Shown one piece after another: positions 17,530 to 25,425 of a stretch of DNA of 64,000 nt. The notes beneath the pieces are model-generated. The model made no database searches. It saw only the letters and a list, made by a program, of their open reading frames with translations, and had not been told where the DNA came from. A program made the position numbers and the translations under genes. Every line of letters starts with the position of its first letter. The stretch's first letter is position 1. The stretch lies in contig CBFHVA010000002.1 in NCBI GenBank assembly GCA_965659415.1, forward strand, positions 124,001 through 188,000, written 5' to 3'. Source of the stretch: Phaeocystidibacter sp965659415. Lineage in GTDB: Bacteria > Bacteroidota > Bacteroidia > Flavobacteriales > Schleiferiaceae.

Positions 17530-18212
17530 GCGATCAAAACACCGCCATTCAAATGGATATTACCGCTTGGTTGGAAGGACCCCTTGATTCCTTAGCTGGT
17601 GAAATGTCGACTACGCTTCAACAAAATACTCTCATTCCAACTTCGCAGCCGTTTGGAAGCTTCTATGCCGGCTCGGAAAATGTGGCAAACGTACCAACTG
17701 ATGTTACGGATTGGATTTATGTGCGCCTGTACTATTCGCCGACGGAATCAACCAGCTTGACGAACGGAGATATCGTTCACGAAGGGGCTTACTCCCTTAA
17801 AAACACGGGTGAGACTATAAATTTGGATGGCAGCTGCATTCCGGAAGTATTACCAACACGCAGTGGGCCGCTTCGCGTATTCATCAAAACGCGGAATCAC
17901 CTCAACTTTATTTCTGCCGATACGCTCAGTCCAACTTCGGATATCCACACCTTGGATACGCGAACAAATGGCGGGATTGCCACATCGCCTACAGTTACCA
18001 TTACGGGGCAGGAAGCCATTCCGGCTGGACTTGTAGAAACGACATTAACGCCAAATGATATCGATATTCCTGACGGTCTTGAGGCTTGGCTTTCACGAAA
18101 TGCCGTGGGGGTATATCAAGTTGAAGATGTGAATATGGATGGCAACGTGGATGCTTCGGATAGGGCATTGGTGTTCAACAATATGATCACCGAGTTCTCC
18201 TTTCCTGAATAA
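17514..18212 (+). CDS. C-terminal half of the hybrid gene: secreted dockerin-like end domain
   Basis: Starts at a weak TTG (17514); the first ATG is 17553. There is no signal peptide, although the content is typical of exported proteins. Motifs include LIPTSQPFGSFYAGSEN, VTDWIYVRLYYSP, NLDGS, FIKTRNHLNFIS and a C-terminal dockerin-like DVNMDGNVDASDRALVFNNM. This order matches a common C-terminal module of large extracellular Bacteroidota proteins, which normally sit behind long repeat regions. It follows the preceding fragment in a different frame and appears to be the tail of an unrelated gene joined by deletion near 17530-17550. Product and expression are doubtful. Confidence 0.55.
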   Translation: MERSVGDQNTAIQMDITAWLEGPLDSLAGEMSTTLQQNTLIPTSQPFGSFYAGSENVANVPTDVTDWIYVRLYYSPTESTSLTNGDIVHEGAYSLKNTGETINLDGSCIPEVLPTRSGPLRVFIKTRNHLNFISADTLSPTSDIHTLDTRTNGGIATSPTVTITGQEAIPAGLVETTLTPNDIDIPDGLEAWLSRNAVGVYQVEDVNMDGNVDASDRALVFNNMITEFSFPE

Positions 18213-18219
18213 TTGACCG

Positions 18220-18585
18220 TTAATCTCCGGTCAATCGATCCAGATCTCTTCTTTCTCGTTTGGTAGGTCTACCAGCACCTCTGTCGCGTTGCAGGTTCTT
18301 GGCCAGGCGCAAGAACTCTTGCTTTTCAATTTCCTCTGCCGCCGTGGTTTCGATTATATAATCAGGAACCAATTTAGCACCCACTCGAGATTTTGGAGTT
18401 CCCAACACTTCAAATGACCTAGAGAAACCGTGAAACTTCACGGTGAATTCATCGCCTAGCTTGAGCTCACGGGATGCTTTTACTGGAGCATCGTCCATCC
18501 AAACGCGTTCTTTCCGGACCTCAGACGCCGCCAGGGAACGCGTTTTAAATATTCGCACACACCATAAAAACTTATCTATCCGCAC
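18220..18585 (-). CDS. S4-domain RNA-binding protein, Hsp15-like
   Basis: About 121 residues from the GTG at 18585, which gives VRIDKFLWCVRIFKTRSLAA, the usual Hsp15 N-terminus; the frame is open further upstream but that part lies inside the esterase gene. The S4 fold covers about residues 1-65 (RKERVWMDDAPVKASRELK, GDEFTVKF), followed by a basic tail with GRPTKRERRDLDRL. Hsp15 recognises stalled 50S subunits carrying nascent peptidyl-tRNA after stress. The start overlaps the esterase 3' end by 14 bases, so the two are probably coupled. Confidence 0.9.
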   Translation of the reverse strand: MRIDKFLWCVRIFKTRSLAASEVRKERVWMDDAPVKASRELKLGDEFTVKFHGFSRSFEVLGTPKSRVGAKLVPDYIIETTAAEEIEKQEFLRLAKNLQRDRGAGRPTKRERRDLDRLTGD

Positions 18586-19225
18586 GTTCGATAATCTGTT
18601 TGAGTAGCTTCGGCTCAATGCTGTGGCCCCCTTTGTAGCGATGTAAAACGGGCTCCACGCCACTGTTGTTCAAACGGCTCAGCACCTCTTGAATTCGCTC
18701 TTCTGGGGTATAGGGATCGTCATCGCCAAAGGCGGCGTCAATGCGCATGGAAAAAGCTTCTCTTCTTTTAGCAAAATTGATATCTGGCGGAAATTCACCT
18801 GCCCAACAAACAAAGTGATCAATGCGAGATCCATTGCGATGATCTAACCAGCGACTTGCCGTTGAGGTGCCTTGCGAAAAACCAACCAGCGTGATGTGTT
18901 GAATATTCGGGCACTCTTTGAGTTGCTTTTCCAGCACGGCGTCGAGATGCTTTGCTTGATCAGCGATATCATCAAGTCGCGCTTCTTTAGTCATCCACGA
19001 TGCACCTACTCTACCACTGGTTCCCTCCAAATAAAATCGATGCAGTCCTTCAGGAGCTACAATCCGTCTATCCGGGGCAATCAACGGCTCAAACTTCCGC
19101 ATAAAAAAGGCCGAAAGCTGACCGTAGCCATGAAGTGCAATGATGAGTCGCTTGATTTGGGGGCCCGATTCGCCTAGCGAATAAAGACGGGAGGTTTTCT
19201 CAACGACTAGCTTTTCTTCTTTCAC
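18572..19225 (-). CDS. Alpha/beta hydrolase, phospholipase/carboxylesterase type
   Basis: 217 residues. The oxyanion-hole HGYGQ is near residue 31, the nucleophile elbow GFSQG near 114-118, the acidic residue in AAFGDDDPYTP near 165 and the catalytic histidine in GGHSIEP near 199. The layout matches YpfH/carboxylesterase II-like serine hydrolases of about 220 residues. The substrate is likely a short-chain ester or lysophospholipid, but this cannot be determined. It lies 5 bases after the crotonase and overlaps the S4 gene, so it belongs to an operon running from about 22.2 kb leftwards. Confidence 0.87.
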   Translation of the reverse strand: MKEEKLVVEKTSRLYSLGESGPQIKRLIIALHGYGQLSAFFMRKFEPLIAPDRRIVAPEGLHRFYLEGTSGRVGASWMTKEARLDDIADQAKHLDAVLEKQLKECPNIQHITLVGFSQGTSTASRWLDHRNGSRIDHFVCWAGEFPPDINFAKRREAFSMRIDAAFGDDDPYTPEERIQEVLSRLNNSGVEPVLHRYKGGHSIEPKLLKQIIERADR

Positions 19226-19230
19226 TTCGC

Positions 19231-20004
19231 TTATTCGAATTCAGGCTTGCGCTTCTCTAAAAAGGCCGTGGTTCCTTCCTTGAACTCATCCGTTCCGAAG
19301 GCTTCACCAAACGCGTTGATCTCGGCTTCGAACCCGTCCACGTCATGAGCATAACCGGCATTCACAGCGGCGAGCGCCGCCGCAATGGCAACCCCGCTAT
19401 TCTTGGCAATTTTGGTGGCCAGTTCTTCGCACTTTCCGAGCAATTCTTCCTGTGTGACCACGTAATTCACCAAGCCCCACTGCAGTGCATCTTGAGCGTT
19501 GACCATGCCCGCCGTTGTGATCATTTCCATGGCCTTTCCTTTGCCCACCAGCTGAGCGAGGCGTTGCGTTCCCCCATATCCTGGAATTACACCTAATGTC
19601 ACTTCTGGCAGACCCATTCGGGCATTGTCTGAGGCCACTCGAAAATGGCAGCTCATAGCTAATTCTAAACCGCCTCCAAGGGCAAAACCATTTACTGCGG
19701 CAATTACCGGAGTTTTCAAGTTCTCAACTAAATTGAAGAGGGTTTCATGACCCTTACGTGCCAGCTCCTTTCCTTCTTCTACGCTGTAATTTGCAAACTC
19801 CTTGATATCGGCGCCAGCCACGAATGACTTATCGCCAGATCCCGTCAAGATGATAGCCCGAACCGAAGCGTCGGCTTCCAAGCTTTGCATTTCATGGCTG
19901 AGTGCAGCAATCGTATCGCCATTCAGCGCATTGAGCTGCTTCGGACGGTTGATGGTTACAACGGCTATTTTGCTCTTTTTCTCGGTGAGAATGAGATTTT
20001 CCAT
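19231..20004 (-). CDS. Enoyl-CoA hydratase/isomerase (crotonase) family protein
   Basis: 257 residues, standard crotonase length. SFVAGADIKEFA near residues 59-70 and AAVNGFALGGGLELAMSCHF near 101-120 form the CoA site and first oxyanion-hole glycine; the catalytic glutamates fit GGLELA (about 113) and LPEVTLGVIPGYGGTQRL (about 133). Both are present, favouring a hydratase such as 3-hydroxybutyryl-CoA dehydratase over an isomerase. The enzyme hydrates trans-2-enoyl-CoA in fatty-acid or butyrate-type metabolism. Neighbours (esterase, SIMPL protein) do not specify a pathway. Confidence 0.9.
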   Translation of the reverse strand: MENLILTEKKSKIAVVTINRPKQLNALNGDTIAALSHEMQSLEADASVRAIILTGSGDKSFVAGADIKEFANYSVEEGKELARKGHETLFNLVENLKTPVIAAVNGFALGGGLELAMSCHFRVASDNARMGLPEVTLGVIPGYGGTQRLAQLVGKGKAMEMITTAGMVNAQDALQWGLVNYVVTQEELLGKCEELATKIAKNSGVAIAAALAAVNAGYAHDVDGFEAEINAFGEAFGTDEFKEGTTAFLEKRKPEFE

Positions 20005-20013
20005 GGGTGAATT

Positions 20014-20718
20014 TTACTCTTGGGTTTGAGGTGCTAAGATCGCAAAACGCACGGTTACCGTCATACTTACGGACTGATTTCCTGGAGCCACCGAAGGACC
20101 AGAACCATTTCCTGCCACTTGAATGGCATCTTCCATGTAACGCGCATTGGCATAGCCGATATTCGAACTTGGATTATATTCTGTGAAACCCACTGCAGAA
20201 CCGAGCTCCACACCTAGTCCTTCAGCCACTTGAGTCGCTTTCCGTTTGGCCTCTTCGATGCATTCTACGCGCATCTCATTGCGTATACTCTCGGCTTTAG
20301 AGTAGCGAAACTGCCCGCTTGAAAGGTTCTCAACGCCCAATCTGATGAGTTCTTTCACAATGGACGGATAGTCCTCGAATTGCACAATAACCAGCGTAAA
20401 ACTCTGAGATGCAATAAAGCCTTCCCGATAACTTCGTCCATTTCTGTACTGCCTGTTCTCACGAAGAACGACGTGCTCTGTTTCGAGTTCGGAGCCGTTG
20501 TCTAGATCCTCAAAGTAGGCGATGATACGTGCGCTCTTCTCCTCATTCTGAATGAAAGCATCGTCTACTTCATCTGCTAAACTCGAAACGGAAAATCGCA
20601 AGATCATCTCATCTGACTCTACTTCTCGAACTACCGTTCCTGTAACGGTAATTCCTTCCATTTGCGCCCATGTGCTGATACTGAACACTAAGGCAAAGGC
20701 AAGTGCAATTCTTTTCAT
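20014..20718 (-). CDS. SIMPL (DUF541) domain periplasmic protein
   Basis: 234 residues. A signal peptide spans about residues 1-18 (ALAFALVFSISTWAQ), followed by one SIMPL domain: ITVTGTVVREVESDEMILRF, then VVLRENRQYRNGRSYREGF, LSSGQFRYSKAESIRNEM, and AKRKATQVAEGLGVELG. SIMPL proteins are periplasmic or outer-membrane associated, form oligomers in some species, and have no agreed enzymatic role (a link to oxidative-stress tolerance is reported for some). It starts 4 bases after the stop of the kinase gene upstream, so the two are co-transcribed. Confidence 0.88.
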   Translation of the reverse strand: MKRIALAFALVFSISTWAQMEGITVTGTVVREVESDEMILRFSVSSLADEVDDAFIQNEEKSARIIAYFEDLDNGSELETEHVVLRENRQYRNGRSYREGFIASQSFTLVIVQFEDYPSIVKELIRLGVENLSSGQFRYSKAESIRNEMRVECIEEAKRKATQVAEGLGVELGSAVGFTEYNPSSNIGYANARYMEDAIQVAGNGSGPSVAPGNQSVSMTVTVRFAILAPQTQE

Positions 20719-20722
20719 CTTT

Positions 20723-22162
20723 CTATTGGTTTAATACGGTTTCTAATCTTACTTTAAATGTGGATCCCACTCCAACCTCAGATTCGAGAGTAATCTCCCC
20801 ATTGAATCCATTCACGATGTTCTTCACCATGGCCAAGCCCAAGCCCATGCCTTGTGTTTTAGTGGTAAAGCTCGGTTCGAAAATCTTCTCTCTTTTATCC
20901 GCTGGAACACCCGCGCCGTTGTCTTCCACAAAAATCTCCACTTCACCCAGTGAAAGCGATTTAAAGCCCACCTTGATTCTGGGGTCGCGTCCTTCAGGGA
21001 TGGCTTGCTCTGCATTTAGGATCAAATTGTTGAGCACGCGAGTGAGCTGATCTTTATCCACATGGATACAGACATCCTCTTCTGGCAACTTCAGTTCAAT
21101 TTGTTCGTGAGCCGCTTTTACTCGTTGAAGGAACGGTATGAGGTTAATATCCTCTTTGCGCATTTCCGGCAGGCTGGCAAAACGCGAGAAGGCGGTAGCT
21201 ATGTTGCTGAGCGCATCAATTTGCGTGAGCATGCTTTCGGTAAACTCTTTCAGTTTCTGTTTGTCATCTACTTGCAGTCTGCGTTCAATCATTTGCACCG
21301 AAAGGCGCATTGGCGTGAGTGGATTTTTAATTTCATGCGCTACTTGCTTGGCCATTTCCTTCCAAGCGGTTTCTCTTTCACTTTGAGCTAGCTTGATGGC
21401 GTTCTGCTCGAGCTCAGCCATCATCTTGTTGTATTCTTCTACCAACCTACCAATTTCATCGTTGCTGGGCCAAATGATGGGTTCATTGTATTTGCCGAGC
21501 TGCACTTCACGCATTTTTCGCGCAATTACCGTGAGCGTGTGGGTAATGTAATTGGATAAGAAATAGGCCAGAACACCTGCGGCGATGAAGAGAACGATAT
21601 ACAGCGAAAGCAAGGTGGCCAAGAACTCTACATCTTGGTCGGGGATGCGGTCATTCTCGAAATAAGGAATATTAATGATGGCCAAGTTTTCACCATTGTC
21701 GGCTTGGAGGTAACTGTAAATCAGAAGTACGTCGGACGTGTCGCCAGAGGGTAATATGAAACGCTTTTCCCCCCTTTGAATTCGGGAAAGAATATCTTCT
21801 GGAACATTCTTGGTAAGCCTTCCCGTTTCGAAGCTGGCATTGTTGTTAGAAATAATCAGCTCACCATCAGGTGTAAAGAGGTTGATATCGAGATTGTGTA
21901 CATCCGCTAATTCGCAAACTTTGTTGCTGAAAAGGCTCGACAGGCTATCTTGATGTTGCTGCGCTTGATGACTCTTTAAGAAGTAATTGATATCATCTTC
22001 AATAGCCTTCTCCTTTCGCTTTAAGCGCTCTTGATGGTAGTGCTCGTTCTCTTCTTCAAAGTGATACAGTGAAATGAGGCCTGTGAGAATAAAACTCACC
22101 AGCACCATAAACATGAGCGAAACAAAAATTCGGGATCGGAGTCCGGGTTGCAAAAATGCCAT
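20723..22162 (-). CDS. NtrY-like membrane sensor histidine kinase
   Basis: 479 residues. TM1 is at about 12-32 and TM2 at about 182-203, enclosing a periplasmic sensor of about 145 residues (VCELADVHNLDINLFTPDGE resembles a dCache/sCache segment). HAMP follows (about 205-257), then HisKA with AHEIKNPLTPMRLS (His276), an intact N-box VLNNLILNAEQAI (Asn383 region), G1 VEDNGAGVP (about 412-420), F-box FEPSFTTK and G2 GMGLGLAMVKNIV. All catalytic elements are present. The NPLTPMRLSVQMIERR form of the H-box is of the NtrY type. No response regulator is adjacent in this operon, so its partner is unlinked. Confidence 0.93.
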   Translation of the reverse strand: MAFLQPGLRSRIFVSLMFMVLVSFILTGLISLYHFEEENEHYHQERLKRKEKAIEDDINYFLKSHQAQQHQDSLSSLFSNKVCELADVHNLDINLFTPDGELIISNNNASFETGRLTKNVPEDILSRIQRGEKRFILPSGDTSDVLLIYSYLQADNGENLAIINIPYFENDRIPDQDVEFLATLLSLYIVLFIAAGVLAYFLSNYITHTLTVIARKMREVQLGKYNEPIIWPSNDEIGRLVEEYNKMMAELEQNAIKLAQSERETAWKEMAKQVAHEIKNPLTPMRLSVQMIERRLQVDDKQKLKEFTESMLTQIDALSNIATAFSRFASLPEMRKEDINLIPFLQRVKAAHEQIELKLPEEDVCIHVDKDQLTRVLNNLILNAEQAIPEGRDPRIKVGFKSLSLGEVEIFVEDNGAGVPADKREKIFEPSFTTKTQGMGLGLAMVKNIVNGFNGEITLESEVGVGSTFKVRLETVLNQ

Positions 22163-22195
22163 GCCTCAAGGATAACAAAAATCGTGCTACAGACG

Positions 22196-22827
22196 TCAAA
22201 GAATCCACTTGCGCTCTAAAGCGTACTTCACCAATCCCGCAATATTCTTCGATTCCGTTTTCTCTAAGAGCTGTTTGCGGTAAGTTTCAACGGTGCGCGG
22301 ACTCAAGAATAGTTCATCGGCGATTTCCTGCGTCGTTTTCTCCTGGCAGATCAAAACCAACACTTCCTTTTCGCGTTCGCTCAAGGCAATGGGTGAGTTT
22401 TCATCCGGGTTCATCTGATGCAACAAGGCCTTTGAATTCTCTAAGGTTAGGTATTTTCCCTCTTTGGCAACCTGCTCAATAGCTTTGGTCATTTCCTCCG
22501 CTGTAGTGTCTTTGCGTAAGTATGCCGCGGCGCCTTTAGTCAAGAAATGTAGCATGTGTTCTTCGTTCGCGTACATGGTAAGCATGATAACGCCGGTATC
22601 TGTGTGGTCTTTTTGATGGCCTCCAGCGCTTCTGCACCGTTCATAACGGGCATCTAAACATCCAAGAGAATCACATGGGGATTGTCGATGGGTATCCGTT
22701 TGAGCAATTCCTCACCGTTACTCACCTCTGCCACAACTTCGAACTGAGAGTGGCCTTCTAGCATCAGCTTCACACCATTTCGAAACAATTGATGATCATC
22801 GGCGATAGCTACTTTTATCTTATCCAT
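22196..22827 (-). pseudogene. NarL/LuxR-type response regulator, broken by a stop codon and a frameshift
   Basis: The ATG at 22827 overlaps the kinase stop codon. The receiver begins normally (KIKVAIADDHQLFRNGV; Asp10-Asp11; HVILLDV with phosphoacceptor Asp56) but codon 58 is TAG (22654-22656) where the family has a residue before MP (MPVMNGAEALEAI continues in frame). A second lesion follows: the T5 run at 22610-22614 (A5 in the gene) is one base short, and adding one restores KKDHTDTGVIMLTMYANEEH. The rest (22196-22585) encodes the receiver end and an intact LuxR helix-turn-helix (LSEREKEVLVLICQEKTTQE, IADELFLSPRTVETYRKQLL). The cognate kinase directly upstream is intact. Two independent lesions argue for real decay rather than a single sequencing error. 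Confidence 0.85.
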
Positions 22828-23590
22828 TTGCCAGGGTGTTGACGGTTAGAGGCATTTCTAGCCGGGCTTTAAATCCTTTGCTGAGGGCTGTTTTATAATT
22901 GAAGGTTCCTCCAACCACTTGAGCTCGACTCGCCATATTCAGTAAGCCCACATTTTTAGGAACGGTTTGAGGGTCAAAGCCGTTTCCATTGTCTGCGTAT
23001 TCAAGATTGAACATGCCTTCTTCCTCTAGAACCGTGAAGCTTATCACAGATGCTCCGCTGTGTTTTAAGGAGTTGTTCAACAATTCTTGTGAAATACGAT
23101 ATATGATCAATTGAGTTTTCTCCTCGAAGATATCAGACTCTGCCAGCCAATCGAGTTCAACTTTAACGGATGAATGGTTGGCATTTGATGTAAGTTCCTG
23201 GAGGGCAGCTTTCAATCCAAAATCCGAGAGTGTGGGGGGCATTAAATCGTTCACAATCCTTCGCAAGCTCTGTAAGCTGGAGCTCAACACCTTATTTACA
23301 CCTTCGCCCCCTTCTACTTCTTGCAGTTGGAGTTTTGCTGTACTGATACTGGCGCCGAGGTCATCATGAAGATCTGCTGCAATTCTCTTCTGCGTTGTTT
23401 CAATGGCCTCATGTGCTGATTCAAGCATGCTCTTCTGATGTTCTAGCTCAAGGTCGCGAAGGCGTGATTTGTGCTTCCACACTTTACGTTGATAATTGAC
23501 CACGAACACAATGACGAGCGTCACCATCACCAAAACAATCAAGGTTGAGGTGAGGAAGAGATTTAGTATTTCGTGGTCTTCGGTTGACAT
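22820..23590 (-). CDS. HisKA_3 (NarX/DesK-type) sensor histidine kinase
   Basis: 256 residues with one TM helix (about 12-32), a short coiled region, then HisKA_3 with RIAADLHDDLGASIS (His75) and a HATPase domain: QELLNNSLKHSGA (N-box, Asn172/173), YADNGNGFDP (G1) and NVGLLNMASRAQVVGG (G2). All ATP-binding motifs are kept. It has almost no sensor of its own, so the signal probably came from the membrane protein encoded just upstream (overlap of 28 bases). The response regulator it should phosphorylate is a pseudogene, so this kinase is either orphaned or cross-talks. Confidence 0.9.
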   Translation of the reverse strand: MSTEDHEILNLFLTSTLIVLVMVTLVIVFVVNYQRKVWKHKSRLRDLELEHQKSMLESAHEAIETTQKRIAADLHDDLGASISTAKLQLQEVEGGEGVNKVLSSSLQSLRRIVNDLMPPTLSDFGLKAALQELTSNANHSSVKVELDWLAESDIFEEKTQLIIYRISQELLNNSLKHSGASVISFTVLEEEGMFNLEYADNGNGFDPQTVPKNVGLLNMASRAQVVGGTFNYKTALSKGFKARLEMPLTVNTLANG

Positions 23591-23802
23591 ATAAATTCAA
23601 TGCTTAGTACTAAATAGAATAGTATGTTCATCGCGGTATGAATATACCAGATTGAAGAAAACAAGGCGTTGGATTGCACGGCGATATAATCTGCGTAGGC
23701 GAATAAAAGGAGGTTTGAACTAAAGTAGATTAGCACTCCTGAACTTATCCAAAACGAGGCCGTTCGCAAAAGATCTACTTCGTCTTCAGACTTCATTGGC
23801 AT
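23563..23802 (-). CDS. Membrane protein, probably the C-terminal remnant of a longer sensor
   Basis: 79 residues with two or three hydrophobic segments (SFWISSGVLIYFSSNLLLFA near 16-35, and FSSIWYIHTAMNILFYLVLS near 48-67). This pairing, right before a short HisKA_3 kinase, resembles the last helices of multi-helix membrane sensors about 200-240 residues long that commonly precede such kinases in Bacteroidota. Here roughly the first two thirds would be missing. The start codon lies where a divergent aquaporin reading frame begins, suggesting a deletion joined the two. It overlaps the kinase start. It could be a genuine small protein, but truncation is more likely. Confidence 0.6.
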   Translation of the reverse strand: MPMKSEDEVDLLRTASFWISSGVLIYFSSNLLLFAYADYIAVQSNALFSSIWYIHTAMNILFYLVLSIEFICQPKTTKY

Positions 23803-23812
23803 CTTTTGGCTG

Positions 23813-24451
23813 GTGTTCGGTGGTTATGGCAGTGCATTGTTGGCTGCCTCATTTCTCGATGTCGGCATCGGCTTGCTGGGCTTATCCTTGGCCTTTGGTT
23901 TAACGGTGATGACCATGGCTTATGGCATAGGTCATATTTCCGGAGCTCACCTCAACCCCGCCGTTACCCTAGGAGTAGTTGCAAGCGGTAGGATGAAGTT
24001 GAACGAAAGCTTCAGCTACATCATCTCTCAAGTTTTGGGCGGCATCGTTGCCGCTGGAGCCTTGTACATCATTGTAACCGGGAACGGCTCCGAAATTGGG
24101 TCTTTTGCCGCCAATGGCTATAGTGAGCATTCTCCTGGGGGGTATAGCATGAACGCCGCAATCCTTACCGAATTCATCATGACTTTCATATTCATGTTAG
24201 TTATTCTAGGCTCCACCGATCAACGTGCCCCGGCCGGTTTGGCTGGATTAGCCATTGGATTGTGTTTGACATTGATCCACCTTGTGAGTATTCCTGTCAC
24301 CAATACTTCTGTGAACCCTTCCCGCAGTATTAGTCAGGCTGTTTTTGTAGGCGACTGGGCCTTGAGTCAGCTTTGGCTGTTTATCCTTGTGCCGATTGTT
24401 GCCGCTGCTGTAGCGGGCATCGTTTACAAAGCTGTTTTTGCAAGTGAGTAG
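23813..24451 (+). CDS. Aquaporin Z-like water channel, 5'-truncated
   Basis: 212 residues from a GTG at 23813. Homology clearly begins earlier: the same frame upstream reads SDFIGIFWLVFGGYGSA, matching the AEFIGTFWLVFGGCGSA start of AqpZ, but no ATG, GTG or TTG precedes it before the stop at 23726-23728 (only ATT-type codons). From the GTG, half of TM1 would be lost. The rest is complete: GAHLNPAVTLG (first NPA, residues 48-50), PVTNTSVNPSRS (second motif is NPS, not NPA; residues 168-170, with the pore arginine kept) and six-helix spacing. The missing start faces the similarly truncated membrane protein on the other strand. Confidence 0.8.
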   Translation: MFGGYGSALLAASFLDVGIGLLGLSLAFGLTVMTMAYGIGHISGAHLNPAVTLGVVASGRMKLNESFSYIISQVLGGIVAAGALYIIVTGNGSEIGSFAANGYSEHSPGGYSMNAAILTEFIMTFIFMLVILGSTDQRAPAGLAGLAIGLCLTLIHLVSIPVTNTSVNPSRSISQAVFVGDWALSQLWLFILVPIVAAAVAGIVYKAVFASE

Positions 24452-24461
24452 AAAAGAAAAA

Positions 24462-24485
24462 CCCCGATATCTCGCGATATTGGGG
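24462..24485 (-). terminator. Rho-independent terminator of the ATP synthase operon
   Basis: A 10-bp stem (CCCCGATATC pairing with GATATTGGGG, one G-U pair) with a 4-base TCGC loop. Read on the minus strand it is followed by TTTTTCTTTTC, a proper U-tract, 30 bases past the atpG stop. On the plus strand, after the aquaporin gene, there is no T-run, so it serves atpG. Confidence 0.85.
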
Positions 24486-24515
24486 CGTTCTTGAACTTGC
24501 GTTCGAAACGTGTCA

Positions 24516-25376
24516 TCAACCATTAAGCGCTTCAGCTCCACCCACAATCTCGAGGATTTCATTGGTGATGGCTGCTTGTCTGGCTTTGTTATAATCCAAA
24601 GTAAGTTGGTTCTTAAGCTCGCTAGCGTTATCCGTTGCCTTGTGCATGGCGGTCATACGAGCGCCGTGCTCAGAAGCGTTACTATCCAATAGCGCCTTAA
24701 ATATTTGAATCTTCAATGATGTTGGAATCAAATCGGTGAGGATTTCTTCTTTCGAAGGCTCGTAGATGTAGTCGCCTCCCGCATTATCTCCCGACTCTGC
24801 AGGAACCACAGGTAAGAATTGTTCACGAGTTGCAGTCTGAATAGCCGCGTTCTTGAAGTGATTATAAACCACCTCTACGCGATCCCAAGTTCCATTCAAG
24901 AAACCTTCCATAGCTTCTTCGGCAATTTCCGAAGCGCCTTCAAAATTCAAATCGTTCCAAATGGCGTTGTTTTCGGAGTGAAGCATATCCGTTTTACGAT
25001 ATGCGTCCCAAGCCTTCTTACCAACTGCCTTCACGTGCACATTTACGTTCTGGCCTTTGTACTCTTTTACGATGTTTTTCGAAAGCTTAACAATGTTCGA
25101 GTTAAACGCTCCACACAATCCGCGGTTTGAGTTCACCACGATGAGGAGTGCATTCTTGGCCGTGCGCTCTTCTGCGAATTGGTTCTCAGAGGCGTCGAGT
25201 GTAGCACTAACGTTGGAAAGAATGTCCTTCAACTTGTTGGCGTAAGGGCGCATCTGTGTAATGCCGTCCTGTGCCTTCTTCAACTTGGCAGCAGATACCA
25301 TCTTCATTGCTGAAGTAATCTGCATCGTTGAGCCGATGGAGACGATTCTATTGCGTAATTCTTTCAGGTTCGCCAT
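24516..25376 (-). CDS. atpG: ATP synthase F1 subunit gamma
   Basis: 286 residues, normal length for the central rotor shaft. The N-terminal helix NLKELRNRIVSIGSTMQITS and AMKMVSAAKLKKAQ, and the C-terminal MTAMHKATDNASELKNQLTLDYNKARQ, followed by AAITNEILEIVGGAEAL, are hallmark segments. Rotation of gamma within alpha3beta3 couples proton flow to ATP synthesis on the cytoplasmic membrane face. It is the last gene of the operon; beta and epsilon (atpD, atpC) are absent here and in Bacteroidota are usually encoded as a separate pair. Confidence 0.98.
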   Translation of the reverse strand: MANLKELRNRIVSIGSTMQITSAMKMVSAAKLKKAQDGITQMRPYANKLKDILSNVSATLDASENQFAEERTAKNALLIVVNSNRGLCGAFNSNIVKLSKNIVKEYKGQNVNVHVKAVGKKAWDAYRKTDMLHSENNAIWNDLNFEGASEIAEEAMEGFLNGTWDRVEVVYNHFKNAAIQTATREQFLPVVPAESGDNAGGDYIYEPSKEEILTDLIPTSLKIQIFKALLDSNASEHGARMTAMHKATDNASELKNQLTLDYNKARQAAITNEILEIVGGAEALNG

Positions 25377-25425
25377 GGAACGTGTATTAAGTCCTGCTGA
25401 TTGTTAAACCGGCAGGAATCCTTTT

